DNA of 15,148 nucleotides, taken from UBA4416 sp031539425 (lineage in GTDB: Bacteria; Bacteroidota; Bacteroidia; B-17B0; Aurantibacillaceae). A program made the position numbers and the translations under genes. A model generated the notes under the pieces. The model ran no database searches, was not told the origin of the DNA, and worked only from the letters and a program-made list of their open reading frames with translations. The stretch lies in the NCBI GenBank assembly GCA_031539425.1, contig JAVKLI010000094.1, positions 1 to 15,148 of the forward strand. Direction: 5' to 3'. Positions 7,529-13,904 of this stretch are shown piece by piece; within the stretch, counting starts at the first letter, position 1; every line of letters begins with the position of its first letter.

Positions 7529-8719
7529 AATGTTTTTATAAAACTCTAATAACTCAGCAGCTAATTTTTTAAAGTCAAAATGCTGTTCAGCTAACAACCG
7601 CGCTTCATTACCTATAGATTGCTTTAGTTTGCTATCGCTATACAATTGAATTATAGCGTTTGTAAAACTTTCTGCTGTATCTGCAATCAGCATATTTTTG
7701 TTATCAATATACGGAACGCCTTCCGCACCAATACTTGTGGATATAATAGCTTTACCGTAAGCTAAACCTTCAACAATTTTTATCCGTAAACCACTACCAG
7801 ACCACAGCGGAACTAGCATTAAATCATAATCTTTGTAAATATCACTTGAATGAACTATATTTTCTATGATTTGTAATCCTAACTGTTTATTATTTTTAAT
7901 ATGATATGGCATGTTTTTACCCGCCAAAATTAACTGCGCTTGAGGAATTTTATTAACTACTTGAGGCCACACTTCTTTTAAAAGCCATTCCACAGCCTCA
8001 ATATTTGGCAACCAATCCATTGAAGCAAAATGAAAAATGCTACTTTTAAACTTTGAATTTAACACTGGTGTGTATTCCTTCAAATTTACACCAGTTAAAC
8101 AAGTAAAAGTATTACTTAATGGTAGCAACTTTTTAAACAACACCTCATCATCTTTAGTTATTGGTATAATCGCATCAACAGTTTTATACGCAGCTAATTC
8201 AAAGTTTTTTAATCTATTTTTTTGAATAGTTAAATAGTACTTTTTTAAAATATTTTTTTCTGATTTAATATGCCTTTCCCAAATCAAATATTCAATGTTA
8301 TGAGCCCTAAGTACAATTTTAGCTTTGGAGTATTCTTTAATAATTGGTATGTAGGTGGCCATAAAAACACCTTCAATTTGAATAACATCAAAAGATTGAT
8401 TTTGTAACGTTTGTATTAAAGCTGATTTGTATTTTGAAAAATAAAAGCGAGAAACAAAATAAGATTGGCTTGAAAATAAACTCAAAACTAAGCCAAGAAA
8501 ACTTGTATTTGTATTATAAGTAACCGATTTATAGTTGGCGTTTTTAGCAAAATCTGCAGGAATATTGCTATCAGGCTTAAAATGTTTAATGGTATTAATA
8601 GCAAGTAAATGTACCTGAGCGTTGTTTGCCATAAGCCCTGTACATAAATTATAAATTGCAATAGAACTACCATCATTTGCAGGGTATGGGGCCTTATTAC
8701 AAAGTTGTAAAATTGTCAT
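7523..8719 (-). CDS. Family-4-like glycosyltransferase
   Basis: This 398-residue protein has the two-Rossmann GT-B layout. The N-terminal half begins with ILQLCNKAPYPANDGSSIAI (3-22), the acceptor-side loop of GT4-type enzymes, and includes DVIQIEG (111-117) and LRAHNIEY (137-144). The C-terminal half has FHFASMDWLPNIEA (229-242), AQLILAGKN (261-269), DLMLVPLWSGSGLRIKIVEG (299-318) and GKAIISTSIGAEGV (322-335), which form the nucleotide-sugar binding region. The Glu in IVEG is the expected EX7E-type residue. Such enzymes move sugars from nucleotide donors to lipid, polysaccharide or protein acceptors at the cytoplasmic face. The acceptor and donor cannot be read here. It stands alone on the minus strand, with no polysaccharide cluster around it. 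kdsA in the same window gives only a weak hint of envelope work. Confidence 0.85.
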   Translation of the reverse strand: MTILQLCNKAPYPANDGSSIAIYNLCTGLMANNAQVHLLAINTIKHFKPDSNIPADFAKNANYKSVTYNTNTSFLGLVLSLFSSQSYFVSRFYFSKYKSALIQTLQNQSFDVIQIEGVFMATYIPIIKEYSKAKIVLRAHNIEYLIWERHIKSEKNILKKYYLTIQKNRLKNFELAAYKTVDAIIPITKDDEVLFKKLLPLSNTFTCLTGVNLKEYTPVLNSKFKSSIFHFASMDWLPNIEAVEWLLKEVWPQVVNKIPQAQLILAGKNMPYHIKNNKQLGLQIIENIVHSSDIYKDYDLMLVPLWSGSGLRIKIVEGLAYGKAIISTSIGAEGVPYIDNKNMLIADTAESFTNAIIQLYSDSKLKQSIGNEARLLAEQHFDFKKLAAELLEFYKNIL

Positions 8720-8775
8720 TTTAAAAATAAAAACCGAAAAGTATTGATATTATTTTAAACGTATAGATATTTTAT

Positions 8776-8783
8776 TAGTTTTG
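8776..8783 (+). promoter_or_regulatory. Candidate -7 box (TAGTTTTG) for tRNA-Gln
   Basis: TAGTTTTG followed by CAACCGC matches TAnnTTTG and lies 37 bases before the mature tRNA 5' end, leaving room for a leader to be removed by RNase P. A TTG at 8744-8746 is 29 bases further upstream, farther than the usual -33 spacing, so only half of the promoter is supported. Confidence 0.45.
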
Positions 8784-8820
8784 CAACCGCAATTTTTAAT
8801 GCCAATTGTAATTGATTTAT

Positions 8821-8893
8821 TGTCCGATGGTGTAACTGGCAACACGACTGATTTTGGTTCAGTAGAGTCTAGGTTCGAGCCCTAGTCGGACAA
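8821..8893 (+). tRNA. tRNA-Gln (anticodon TTG)
   Basis: A complete cloverleaf can be folded by eye. The acceptor stem is TGTCCGA (8821-8827) with TCGGACA (8886-8892), and discriminator A is at 8893. The D stem is GTGT/ACAC. The anticodon stem is ACTGA/TCAGT around loop TTTTGGT, anticodon TTG at 8854-8856, reading glutamine codons. The T arm is CTAGG - TTCGAGC - CCTAG. CCA is not encoded; CTTTG follows. A degenerate copy of the last 12 tRNA bases plus flank recurs at 9121-9137. Confidence 0.96.
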
Positions 8894-8916
8894 CTTTGAT
8901 TAATAAAAAAACCTCT

Positions 8917-8948
8917 AAACCCTCAGTAAAATTTGGGTTTTTTATTTT
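8917..8948 (+). terminator. Rho-independent terminator after tRNA-Gln
   Basis: AAACCC (8917-8922) pairs with GGGTTT (8935-8940) around a 12-base loop. The downstream stem arm runs into a T-rich tract (TTTTTTATTTT), 24 bases after the tRNA end. It fits termination of a monocistronic tRNA transcript. Confidence 0.65.
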
Positions 8949-8960
8949 AACAGGTTTTAG

Positions 8961-8982
8961 TTTAGCCGACATTTAGCCGACA
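8961..8982. repeat. Tandem 11-bp repeat TTTAGCCGACA x2
   Basis: Two exact adjacent copies lie downstream of the tRNA-Gln terminator. The core GCCGAC is GC-rich compared with its surroundings and partly echoes the tRNA end (GTCGGACA versus GCCGACA). Adjacent short repeats beside a tRNA end are seen at recombinase binding sites, but two copies are weak evidence. Confidence 0.7.
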
Positions 8983-9120
8983 TCTATGTTATTTTGTCCA
9001 TTTTTGTCTATTTTAAACTACCTTATTATTGATTTATAAAATTAGTAAATGCTTTATAATAGGCAACAAACAAAGCGTTTTAAAATAAATTAATGTAAAT
9101 TAAAATTGAATAACTCTAAT

Positions 9121-9137
9121 CCTATTTGGACAACTTT
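9121..9137 (+). repeat. Partial direct repeat of the tRNA-Gln 3' end (att-like)
   Basis: CCTATTTGGACAACTTT repeats CCTAGTCGGACAACTTT (8881-8897) in the same orientation with two mismatches, 240 bases away. Site-specific integrases commonly use tRNA 3' ends and leave such a copy at the far end of the inserted DNA. Only about 230 bases lie between the copies, so this would be a decayed or emptied site. Confidence 0.45.
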
Positions 9138-9147
9138 TTTACAGTGT

Positions 9148-9762
9148 CTAATCACTTAGTAGCATTTCCTTAATTGTATAGTAAACTTTCATGTTTAATT
9201 TTTTCTCTTTTCTCCAACCATTCGAAATATTTATTTGATGAGCTTTAGCAACCTCTTGATAACTCATTAATTGTAAAAATGTGGCAACAAACTTGTAATC
9301 AGAAAAACTCCAATTATCAACAAAATGAGTATAAAACAGCCATAAATTATTTAAGTATAAACTTTGTTTTTTATTGTCTGTTACAACTAAAACCCTATTA
9401 TCTGATTTTTTAATCGAATCTAAGTATTCATTACACTTTGTTAAAGCTTGCGTTACTTTTTCAAAAGCATAATTGCTGTTTTTAGTATTAATCAATTTAT
9501 CATGATAAATTACAATATTAAGTTTGCAATTAATATTTTGATGTATAAAGTGCTCTTCTAATTCAAAAATAAACATTGAACAATCAAACATATTTGAAAA
9601 AAAACATTGAAATGAAAATGGATACGGAAAATCAACATCAAATAAAAAGGTGTGTTTAAACTTTTTATAAACCTCTAATACAGCTTTATTTAAGGCATAA
9701 ATGAGATTATTATGATGTGATTTTTTATTTTTAATACTAGCCTTTAAAATATAATGTTCCAT
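9148..9762 (-). CDS. Hypothetical protein with C-terminal HTH-like region, possibly SatD-like
   Basis: I do not firmly recognise this 204-residue protein. I prefer the ATG at 9762; a TTG at 9789 would add nine residues, but that codon falls within a likely promoter (CATTTTTG, a near -7 box). The N-terminal part alternates beta- and alpha-like segments: FDVDFPYPFSFQ (41-52), LELEE-like FIFELEEHF (64-72), CKLNIVIYHDKLI (79-91), and YAFEKVTQALTKCNEYLDSI (98-117). The C-terminus, WSFSDYKFVATFLQLMSYQE (151-170) then VAKAHQINISNGWRKEKK (171-188), looks like a helix-turn-helix of the kind where a motif meaning 'population of residues scanned for a repeat recognition helix' follows LMSYQEVA. This layout recalls SatD-family proteins, a comparison made from memory with no search. 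Base composition is notably AT-rich and it sits beside an att-like repeat, so recent acquisition is possible. Confidence 0.6.
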   Translation of the reverse strand: MEHYILKASIKNKKSHHNNLIYALNKAVLEVYKKFKHTFLFDVDFPYPFSFQCFFSNMFDCSMFIFELEEHFIHQNINCKLNIVIYHDKLINTKNSNYAFEKVTQALTKCNEYLDSIKKSDNRVLVVTDNKKQSLYLNNLWLFYTHFVDNWSFSDYKFVATFLQLMSYQEVAKAHQINISNGWRKEKKLNMKVYYTIKEMLLSD

Positions 9763-9821
9763 AACCGTAGTTTTGCGTTTATACCGCAAAAATGAAAAAA
9801 ATAAATTAAAAAATATTCATT

Positions 9822-9846
9822 TTGTAACAAAAAAGGTATAATTTCG
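9822..9846 (+). promoter_or_regulatory. Candidate promoter for the rplM-rpsI-rpsB-tsf operon
   Basis: TTG (9822-9824) and TAATTTCG (9839-9846, one mismatch to TAnnTTTG) are 14 bases apart, shorter than the typical spacing. The run is followed by CAACCCG, like the tRNA promoter's CAACCGC. It lies 42 bases before the rplM GTG and is the only plausible start for the ribosomal operon. Confidence 0.4.
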
Positions 9847-9853
9847 CAACCCG

Positions 9854-9876
9854 TTTAATTAGTAAAAACTATTAAA
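9854..9876 (+). promoter_or_regulatory. Small hairpin in the rplM leader
   Basis: TTTAATTAGT (9854-9863) and ACTATTAAA (9868-9876) can pair around an AAAA loop with one bulged base. The position, in a short leader just before rplM, would suit translational control of the operon, but the stem is AT-rich and weak. Confidence 0.25.
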
Positions 9877-9887
9877 AATAAAATAAA

Positions 9888-10346
9888 GTGGACGCATTAA
9901 GTTATAAAACAAAATTTGCAAATAAAGCTACAGCTGATAAAGACTGGCTTTTAGTAGATGCAGAAAATGAAGTGGTAGGAAGACTTGCTTCAAAATTAGC
10001 ATACCTTATAAGAGGTAAGCATAAAACAAGTTATACCCCACATACAGATTGTGGTTCAAACATTATTGTAATAAATGCAGAAAAGGTGCGTTTTACAGGA
10101 TCTAAACTAACAGATAAACAATATGTACGCTATACGGGGCATCCAGGTGGTCAAAGATTTGCCACCCCTAAAGAAATCTTAGGGAAAAAGCCTGAAGAAA
10201 TAATAAAACATGCTGTACATGGTATGTTACCTAAAAATAGATTAGGTAGGGTATTAAATGGTAACTTATTTGTTTATGCAGGTACAGAGCATAATCACGA
10301 AGCACAACAACCAAAAACAATAGACATTAAAAACATTATAGCATAA
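9888..10346 (+). CDS. rplM: 50S ribosomal protein L13
   Basis: L13 is an early-binding protein of the large subunit. The 152-residue sequence begins MDALSYKTKFANKAT, close to the standard Bacteroidota N-terminus, which supports the GTG start at 9888. Family features are WLLVDAENEVVGRLASKLA (20-38), RGKHKTSYTPHTDCG (42-56), VINAEKVRFTG (61-71), YTGHPGG (82-88) and the signature HAVHGMLPKNRLGR (108-121), followed by LFVYAGTEHNHEAQQP (127-142). It is first in a tight operon; rpsI begins 7 bases after its stop. The rplM-rpsI pairing is almost universal in bacteria. Confidence 0.97.
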   Translation: MDALSYKTKFANKATADKDWLLVDAENEVVGRLASKLAYLIRGKHKTSYTPHTDCGSNIIVINAEKVRFTGSKLTDKQYVRYTGHPGGQRFATPKEILGKKPEEIIKHAVHGMLPKNRLGRVLNGNLFVYAGTEHNHEAQQPKTIDIKNIIA

Positions 10347-10353
10347 TACCATT

Positions 10354-10740
10354 ATGGAAGTAATAAACACATCAGGCCGTCGAAAATGTTCAGTTGCAAG
10401 AGCTTATATAAGCAGCGGAAGCGGAAAAATTCTTATCAATAAAAGAGATTTTAAAGATTATTTTAAAACACCAACATTACAATATTATGTAATGCAATCA
10501 TTTAACAATGCCCAAGTTGTAGGTCAGTACGATGTAAAGGTAAATGTAAATGGTGGCGGAACTACTGGTCAAGCTCAAGCAGTTAGACTAGCAATTGCTA
10601 AAGCGCTGGTTGAAATTAATCCAGAATATAAAAAGAATTTAAGAGCAGAGGGTTTAATTACACGTGACCCTAGAATGGTTGAGCGTAAAAAATTCGGTCA
10701 AAAGAAAGCACGTGCACGCTTCCAATTCAGCAAACGTTAA
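10354..10740 (+). CDS. rpsI: 30S ribosomal protein S9
   Basis: S9 belongs to the small-subunit head, with its C-terminal tail reaching tRNA in the P site. All 128 residues fit the family: NTSGRRKCSVARAYISSGSG (5-24), LINKRDFKDYF (27-37), VNVNGGGTTGQAQAVRLAIA (63-82), and the basic end RKKFGQKKARARFQFSKR with the terminal Lys-Arg that contacts tRNA. The ATG follows rplM by 7 bases. rpsB starts 24 bases after its stop, with no terminator between, so the operon continues. Confidence 0.97.
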   Translation: MEVINTSGRRKCSVARAYISSGSGKILINKRDFKDYFKTPTLQYYVMQSFNNAQVVGQYDVKVNVNGGGTTGQAQAVRLAIAKALVEINPEYKKNLRAEGLITRDPRMVERKKFGQKKARARFQFSKR

Positions 10741-10764
10741 TTTATTATATAAACACAAATATTT

Positions 10765-11640
10765 ATGTCAAATACAAAATTCAACGAATTACTTACTGCA
10801 GGTGCACATTTGGGGCATCTTAAAAGAAAATGGAATCCTGCGATGGCTCCATATATTTTTACAGAAAAAAAAGGAATTCATATTATCGACTTAAACCAAA
10901 CGATCGAAAAACTTGATGAAGCTGCCGCTGCATTAAAACAAATTGTTCGATCTGGAAAAAAAGTATTGTTTGTAGCTACTAAAAAACAAGCAAAACTGGT
11001 AGTTTCAGAAAAAATAAAAGAAATTGGCATGCCTTATGTAACCGAGCGTTGGCCAGGTGGTATGTTAACTAACTTTGCAACCATTCGTAAAGCAGTTCGT
11101 AAAATGACTCAAATTGATAAAATGAGTACAGATGGAACGTATGATTACATTTCAAAAAAGGAAAAATTACAAATTTCTCGTGAAAGAGCTAAACTAGAGA
11201 TAAACTTAGGATCAGTTGCAGATTTAACCAGATTACCATCGGCATTATTTATTGTAGACATAGCTAAAGAACATATAGCTGTAGCCGAAGCTAAACGCTT
11301 AAATATTCCAACTTTTGCAATTGTAGATACAAACTCTAATCCTAATGCTGTAGATTATGCAATACCTGCAAATGATGATTCATCATTTACAATTGCTTAC
11401 ATTATTGATGAGATAAGCAAAGCAATTAAAGAAGGATTACAAGATAGAAAGTCAGATAAAAATTTATTACTAGAAGATAAAGAAGCTTATTTAGACAGTT
11501 CAGTAGGACTTGATGATGTTGAAGTAAAAACAAAACCTAAGTCAAAAGAAGTTTCTGATGAAGATGAAGAGCCTACCAAAACTAGCGGAATCGGAACTGG
11601 TGGTCAAAGAAAAAGAATAGCAACAAATACAAAAAAGTAA
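10765..11640 (+). CDS. rpsB: 30S ribosomal protein S2
   Basis: S2 binds late to the small subunit near the junction with S1. The conserved body includes LLTAGAHLGHLKRKWNP (9-25), APYIFTEKKGIHIIDL (28-43), GKKVLFVATKKQA (64-76), YVTERWPGGMLTNFATI (91-107) and FIVDIAKEHIAVAEAKRLNI (162-181), then VDTNSNPNAVDYAIPANDD (187-205). The S2 core ends near residue 225. About 65 further residues form a charged, low-complexity tail with an acidic patch (DEDEEP) and a basic end (GQRKRIATNTKK). Extended, charged S2 tails occur in this phylum, so I do not consider it a fusion. tsf starts 9 bases after the stop; the rpsB-tsf pair is standard. Confidence 0.97.
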   Translation: MSNTKFNELLTAGAHLGHLKRKWNPAMAPYIFTEKKGIHIIDLNQTIEKLDEAAAALKQIVRSGKKVLFVATKKQAKLVVSEKIKEIGMPYVTERWPGGMLTNFATIRKAVRKMTQIDKMSTDGTYDYISKKEKLQISRERAKLEINLGSVADLTRLPSALFIVDIAKEHIAVAEAKRLNIPTFAIVDTNSNPNAVDYAIPANDDSSFTIAYIIDEISKAIKEGLQDRKSDKNLLLEDKEAYLDSSVGLDDVEVKTKPKSKEVSDEDEEPTKTSGIGTGGQRKRIATNTKK

Positions 11641-11649
11641 ACTAATATT

Positions 11650-12471
11650 ATGGCAATTACAGCTCAAGATGTTAATAAATTAAGGCAACAAACAGGTGCT
11701 GGAATGATGGATTGTAAAAAAGCACTTGAAGAAAATGATGGTGACTTTGAAAAAGCAATTGATTTTTTAAGAAAAAAAGGCGCAAAAGTAGCCGCAAATA
11801 GAGGGGATAGAGAATCAAAGGAGGGAGTAGTTTTAGCAAAAACTACCGCTGATAATAAGAAAGGAATCCTTATATGGATTAACTGCGAAACCGATTTTGT
11901 AGCTATTAATTCAGATTTTATTGCCTTTGTAAATAAAGTTGCTGATGTTGCTTTAGTAAGCAAAGCCTCAAGTAAAGATGAGGTTATGCAATTATCATTT
12001 GATGGTAATAGTGTAGCTGATAAACTAATGGAACAAGTTGCTAAAATAGGCGAGAAAATAGAGATTGGTTGTTTTGAAGTAATAGAAGCAGATTATGTGT
12101 CTGCATACATTCACCCAGGTAATAGAGTTTCTGTAATAGTAGGGTTTAATAAAGCAATAGAAAATGAAGTTGGAAGAAACGTAGCAATGCAAGCGGCTGC
12201 TATGGCTCCTGTAGCATTAGATAAAGATAGTGTTACCCCAGCAATGTTAGAGAGAGAACTAGAAATTGCGCGTGAGCAAATTCGTGCAGAAGGAAAACCA
12301 GAAGATATGATAGAAAAAATTGCTCAAGGTAAAATTGCTAAGTTTTATAAAGAGTCTACCTTATTAAATCAAGAATATATAAAAGATAATAAATTAACCG
12401 TTTTACAATACCTACAAAGTATTAATAAAGATCTCAAAGCTACCGCTTTTAAGCGTTACGCATTATCTTAA
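11650..12471 (+). CDS. tsf: Elongation factor Ts
   Basis: EF-Ts is the nucleotide exchange factor that regenerates EF-Tu-GTP. The N-terminal UBA-like domain shows QDVNKLRQQTGAGMMDCKKA (6-25) and ends near residue 40. The EF-Tu-contacting motif TDFVA is at 81-85 within INCETDFVAINSDF. The coiled-coil and core region include YIHPGNRVSVIVGF and VAMQAAAMAPVALDKDSV. The C-terminus has GKIAKFYKESTLLNQEYIKD. Length of 273 is normal. Its stop is 11 bases before a strong terminator at 12483, which closes the rplM-rpsI-rpsB-tsf operon. Confidence 0.97.
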   Translation: MAITAQDVNKLRQQTGAGMMDCKKALEENDGDFEKAIDFLRKKGAKVAANRGDRESKEGVVLAKTTADNKKGILIWINCETDFVAINSDFIAFVNKVADVALVSKASSKDEVMQLSFDGNSVADKLMEQVAKIGEKIEIGCFEVIEADYVSAYIHPGNRVSVIVGFNKAIENEVGRNVAMQAAAMAPVALDKDSVTPAMLERELEIAREQIRAEGKPEDMIEKIAQGKIAKFYKESTLLNQEYIKDNKLTVLQYLQSINKDLKATAFKRYALS

Positions 12472-12482
12472 AAATAAACTTT

Positions 12483-12510
12483 AAAACCCGATTTATTCGG
12501 GTTTTTTTTT
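12483..12510 (+). terminator. Rho-independent terminator after tsf
   Basis: AAAACCCGA (12483-12491) pairs perfectly with TCGGGTTTT (12497-12505) around a 5-base loop, and the T run continues to 12510. This is the best terminator in the window. It separates the ribosomal operon from pyrH, so pyrH needs its own promoter or read-through. Confidence 0.92.
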
Positions 12511-12539
12511 GAAATAAAAAATTAATTAAAAATAGCAAC

Positions 12540-13247
12540 ATGAAATATACTCGAGTATTATTAAAATTATCTGGTGAAGCCTTAATGGGAGAGAAAGGTT
12601 TTGGAATAGATCAAGATAGATTATCTGCTTATGCAAAAGAAATAAAGGCTGTATATGAAAAAGGCTGTCAATTGGCAATTGTTATAGGAGGTGGTAATAT
12701 TTTTAGAGGTGTTCAGGCAGAGCGTGGCGGGATGGATAGAGTGCATGGCGATTATATGGGTATGTTGGCTACAGTAATTAATTCTATGGCTATACAATCA
12801 GCATTAGAAGGTTTAGGAATTCAAACTAGGTTACAAAGTGCTATTAAAATGGAGCAAATTTGTGAACCGTTTATTAGCCGTAAAGCCATCAGACATTTAG
12901 AAAAAGGAAGGGTTGTTATTTTTGGTGCTGGCACTGGAAACCCCTATTTTACTACAGATACAGCAGCTACGTTAAGGGCAATAGAAGTATCCGCACAAGT
13001 AATTTTAAAGGGCACCCGTGTAGATGGTATTTATACTGCCGACCCTGAAAAAGATAAAACTGCTGCAAAATATAACTCTTTAACTTTTGAAGAAGTTTAT
13101 AAAAAAGGCTTATCAGTAATGGATTTAACAGCTTTTACACTATGTAAAGAAAATAATTTGCCTTTAATTGTGTTTGACATGAACAAATCAGACAATCTCC
13201 AAAAAATTATATCTGGCGAAGAGATTGGGACTTTAGTTAAAGGGTAA
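12540..13247 (+). CDS. pyrH: UMP kinase
   Basis: PyrH phosphorylates UMP to UDP in the cytoplasm, feeding pyrimidine nucleotide and UDP-sugar pools. The 235-residue protein belongs to the amino-acid-kinase fold. Motifs are LLKLSGEALMGEKGFGID (7-24), IVIGGGNIFRGV (47-58), DRVHGDYMGMLATVINSMAI (66-85), GTGNPYFTTDTAATLRAIE (131-149), the ATP-binding DGIYTADPEKD (162-172) and VMDLTAF (193-199). The ATG is 29 bases after the end of the tsf terminator, with no clear -7 box in the short gap. The frr gene that often follows pyrH is absent; the next gene is on the other strand and converges. Confidence 0.96.
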   Translation: MKYTRVLLKLSGEALMGEKGFGIDQDRLSAYAKEIKAVYEKGCQLAIVIGGGNIFRGVQAERGGMDRVHGDYMGMLATVINSMAIQSALEGLGIQTRLQSAIKMEQICEPFISRKAIRHLEKGRVVIFGAGTGNPYFTTDTAATLRAIEVSAQVILKGTRVDGIYTADPEKDKTAAKYNSLTFEEVYKKGLSVMDLTAFTLCKENNLPLIVFDMNKSDNLQKIISGEEIGTLVKG

Positions 13248-13315
13248 TTTAATTCATTCAAATTAAACTTCTCCTGTTAGATTGATATCTATTGTGTTAA
13301 GAATAAAATAATCCT

Positions 13316-13900
13316 TTATCCATGCATTGTGCCTGATGCTGAATATCTGTTTAATACTTGCGCTTCAAACATAAGCCATTGTTGCCAACGTAAATCTACA
13401 TCTTCAACCTGTGAACCATATTTTTTGGCAAAATTGATAAACAAAGTATAATGATGGGCCTCACTAATCATTAATTCATAATAGAATTGTTTTAAATCAT
13501 CATCTGGTATTTGTTGCGAAAGAATTTTAAATCTTTCACAGCTACGAGCTTCTATGATGGCTCCAAACAACAATCTATCAATTAAAACAATTTCTTTTTT
13601 ATGCCCTTTTCTCATAAAATTATGCATTTCCCCTACATATTCATCTTTACGTTCAAAGCCTAATTTATAACCTCTTTCAATAATTTTATGATGCACCATT
13701 TCAAAGTGAGTAAGTTCCTCTTTAGCTAATTGCACCATTGCAGATACTAAATCAGTATAATACGGAAAACTAACTAAAATAGAAATTGCATTTGATGCAG
13801 CTTTTTGCTCGCAATAGGCGTGATCTGTTAAAATTTCTTGTAAATCTTGTTGAACAATGTTAACCCATCGGGGGTCAGTAGGTAATTTTAAACCTAACAT
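13316..13900 (-). CDS. miaE: tRNA-(ms[2]io[6]A37) hydroxylase family protein
   Basis: MiaE is a diiron monooxygenase that hydroxylates the isopentenyl group on ms2i6A at position 37 of certain tRNAs. The 194-residue protein is all-helical in style, with the six expected iron ligands: Glu31 (in CEQKAASN), Glu62 and His65 (EELTHF), Glu117 (IEARSCERF), Glu147 and His150 (SEAHHY). LTDHAYCEQKAASNA (24-38) and GAIIEARSCERFK (113-125) are characteristic. The N-terminal MLGLKLPTDPRWV is typical of the shorter bacterial forms. The start lies 4 bases after the stop of the upstream transaldolase-like gene, so the two form an operon read leftward. The substrate requires miaA and miaB, which are not in this window. 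Confidence 0.9.
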   Translation of the reverse strand: MLGLKLPTDPRWVNIVQQDLQEILTDHAYCEQKAASNAISILVSFPYYTDLVSAMVQLAKEELTHFEMVHHKIIERGYKLGFERKDEYVGEMHNFMRKGHKKEIVLIDRLLFGAIIEARSCERFKILSQQIPDDDLKQFYYELMISEAHHYTLFINFAKKYGSQVEDVDLRWQQWLMFEAQVLNRYSASGTMHG

Positions 13901-13904
13901 TATT

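Larger units (their letters stand above)
8894..9147. other. Gene-free spacer with tRNA-end copy and tandem repeat
   Basis: No credible reading frame is seen. Besides the tRNA terminator it holds an exact 11-bp tandem repeat TTTAGCCGACA (8961-8971 and 8972-8982). It also holds an imperfect hairpin, AAATGCTTT (9048-9056) with AAAGCGTTT (9072-9080), and CCTATTTGGACAACTTT (9121-9137), which matches the tRNA end and flank CCTAGTCGGACAACTTT (8881-8897) at 15 of 17 bases. The combination looks like an integration-site scar, but no integrase is present. Confidence 0.5.

Noticed and set aside
10664..10894. Plus-strand frame overlapping the end of rpsI and start of rpsB
   Set aside because: It spans two confidently identified ribosomal genes in another frame and looks like a shadow.
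10765..11640. S2 C-terminal tail as a gene fusion
   Set aside because: The ~65-residue tail is charged and low-complexity, with no recognisable domain. Extended S2 tails are plausible for the phylum.
11664..11963. Minus-strand open frame of 99 codons inside tsf
   Set aside because: It lies wholly within an unmistakable EF-Ts gene, and its translation has no recognisable motif.
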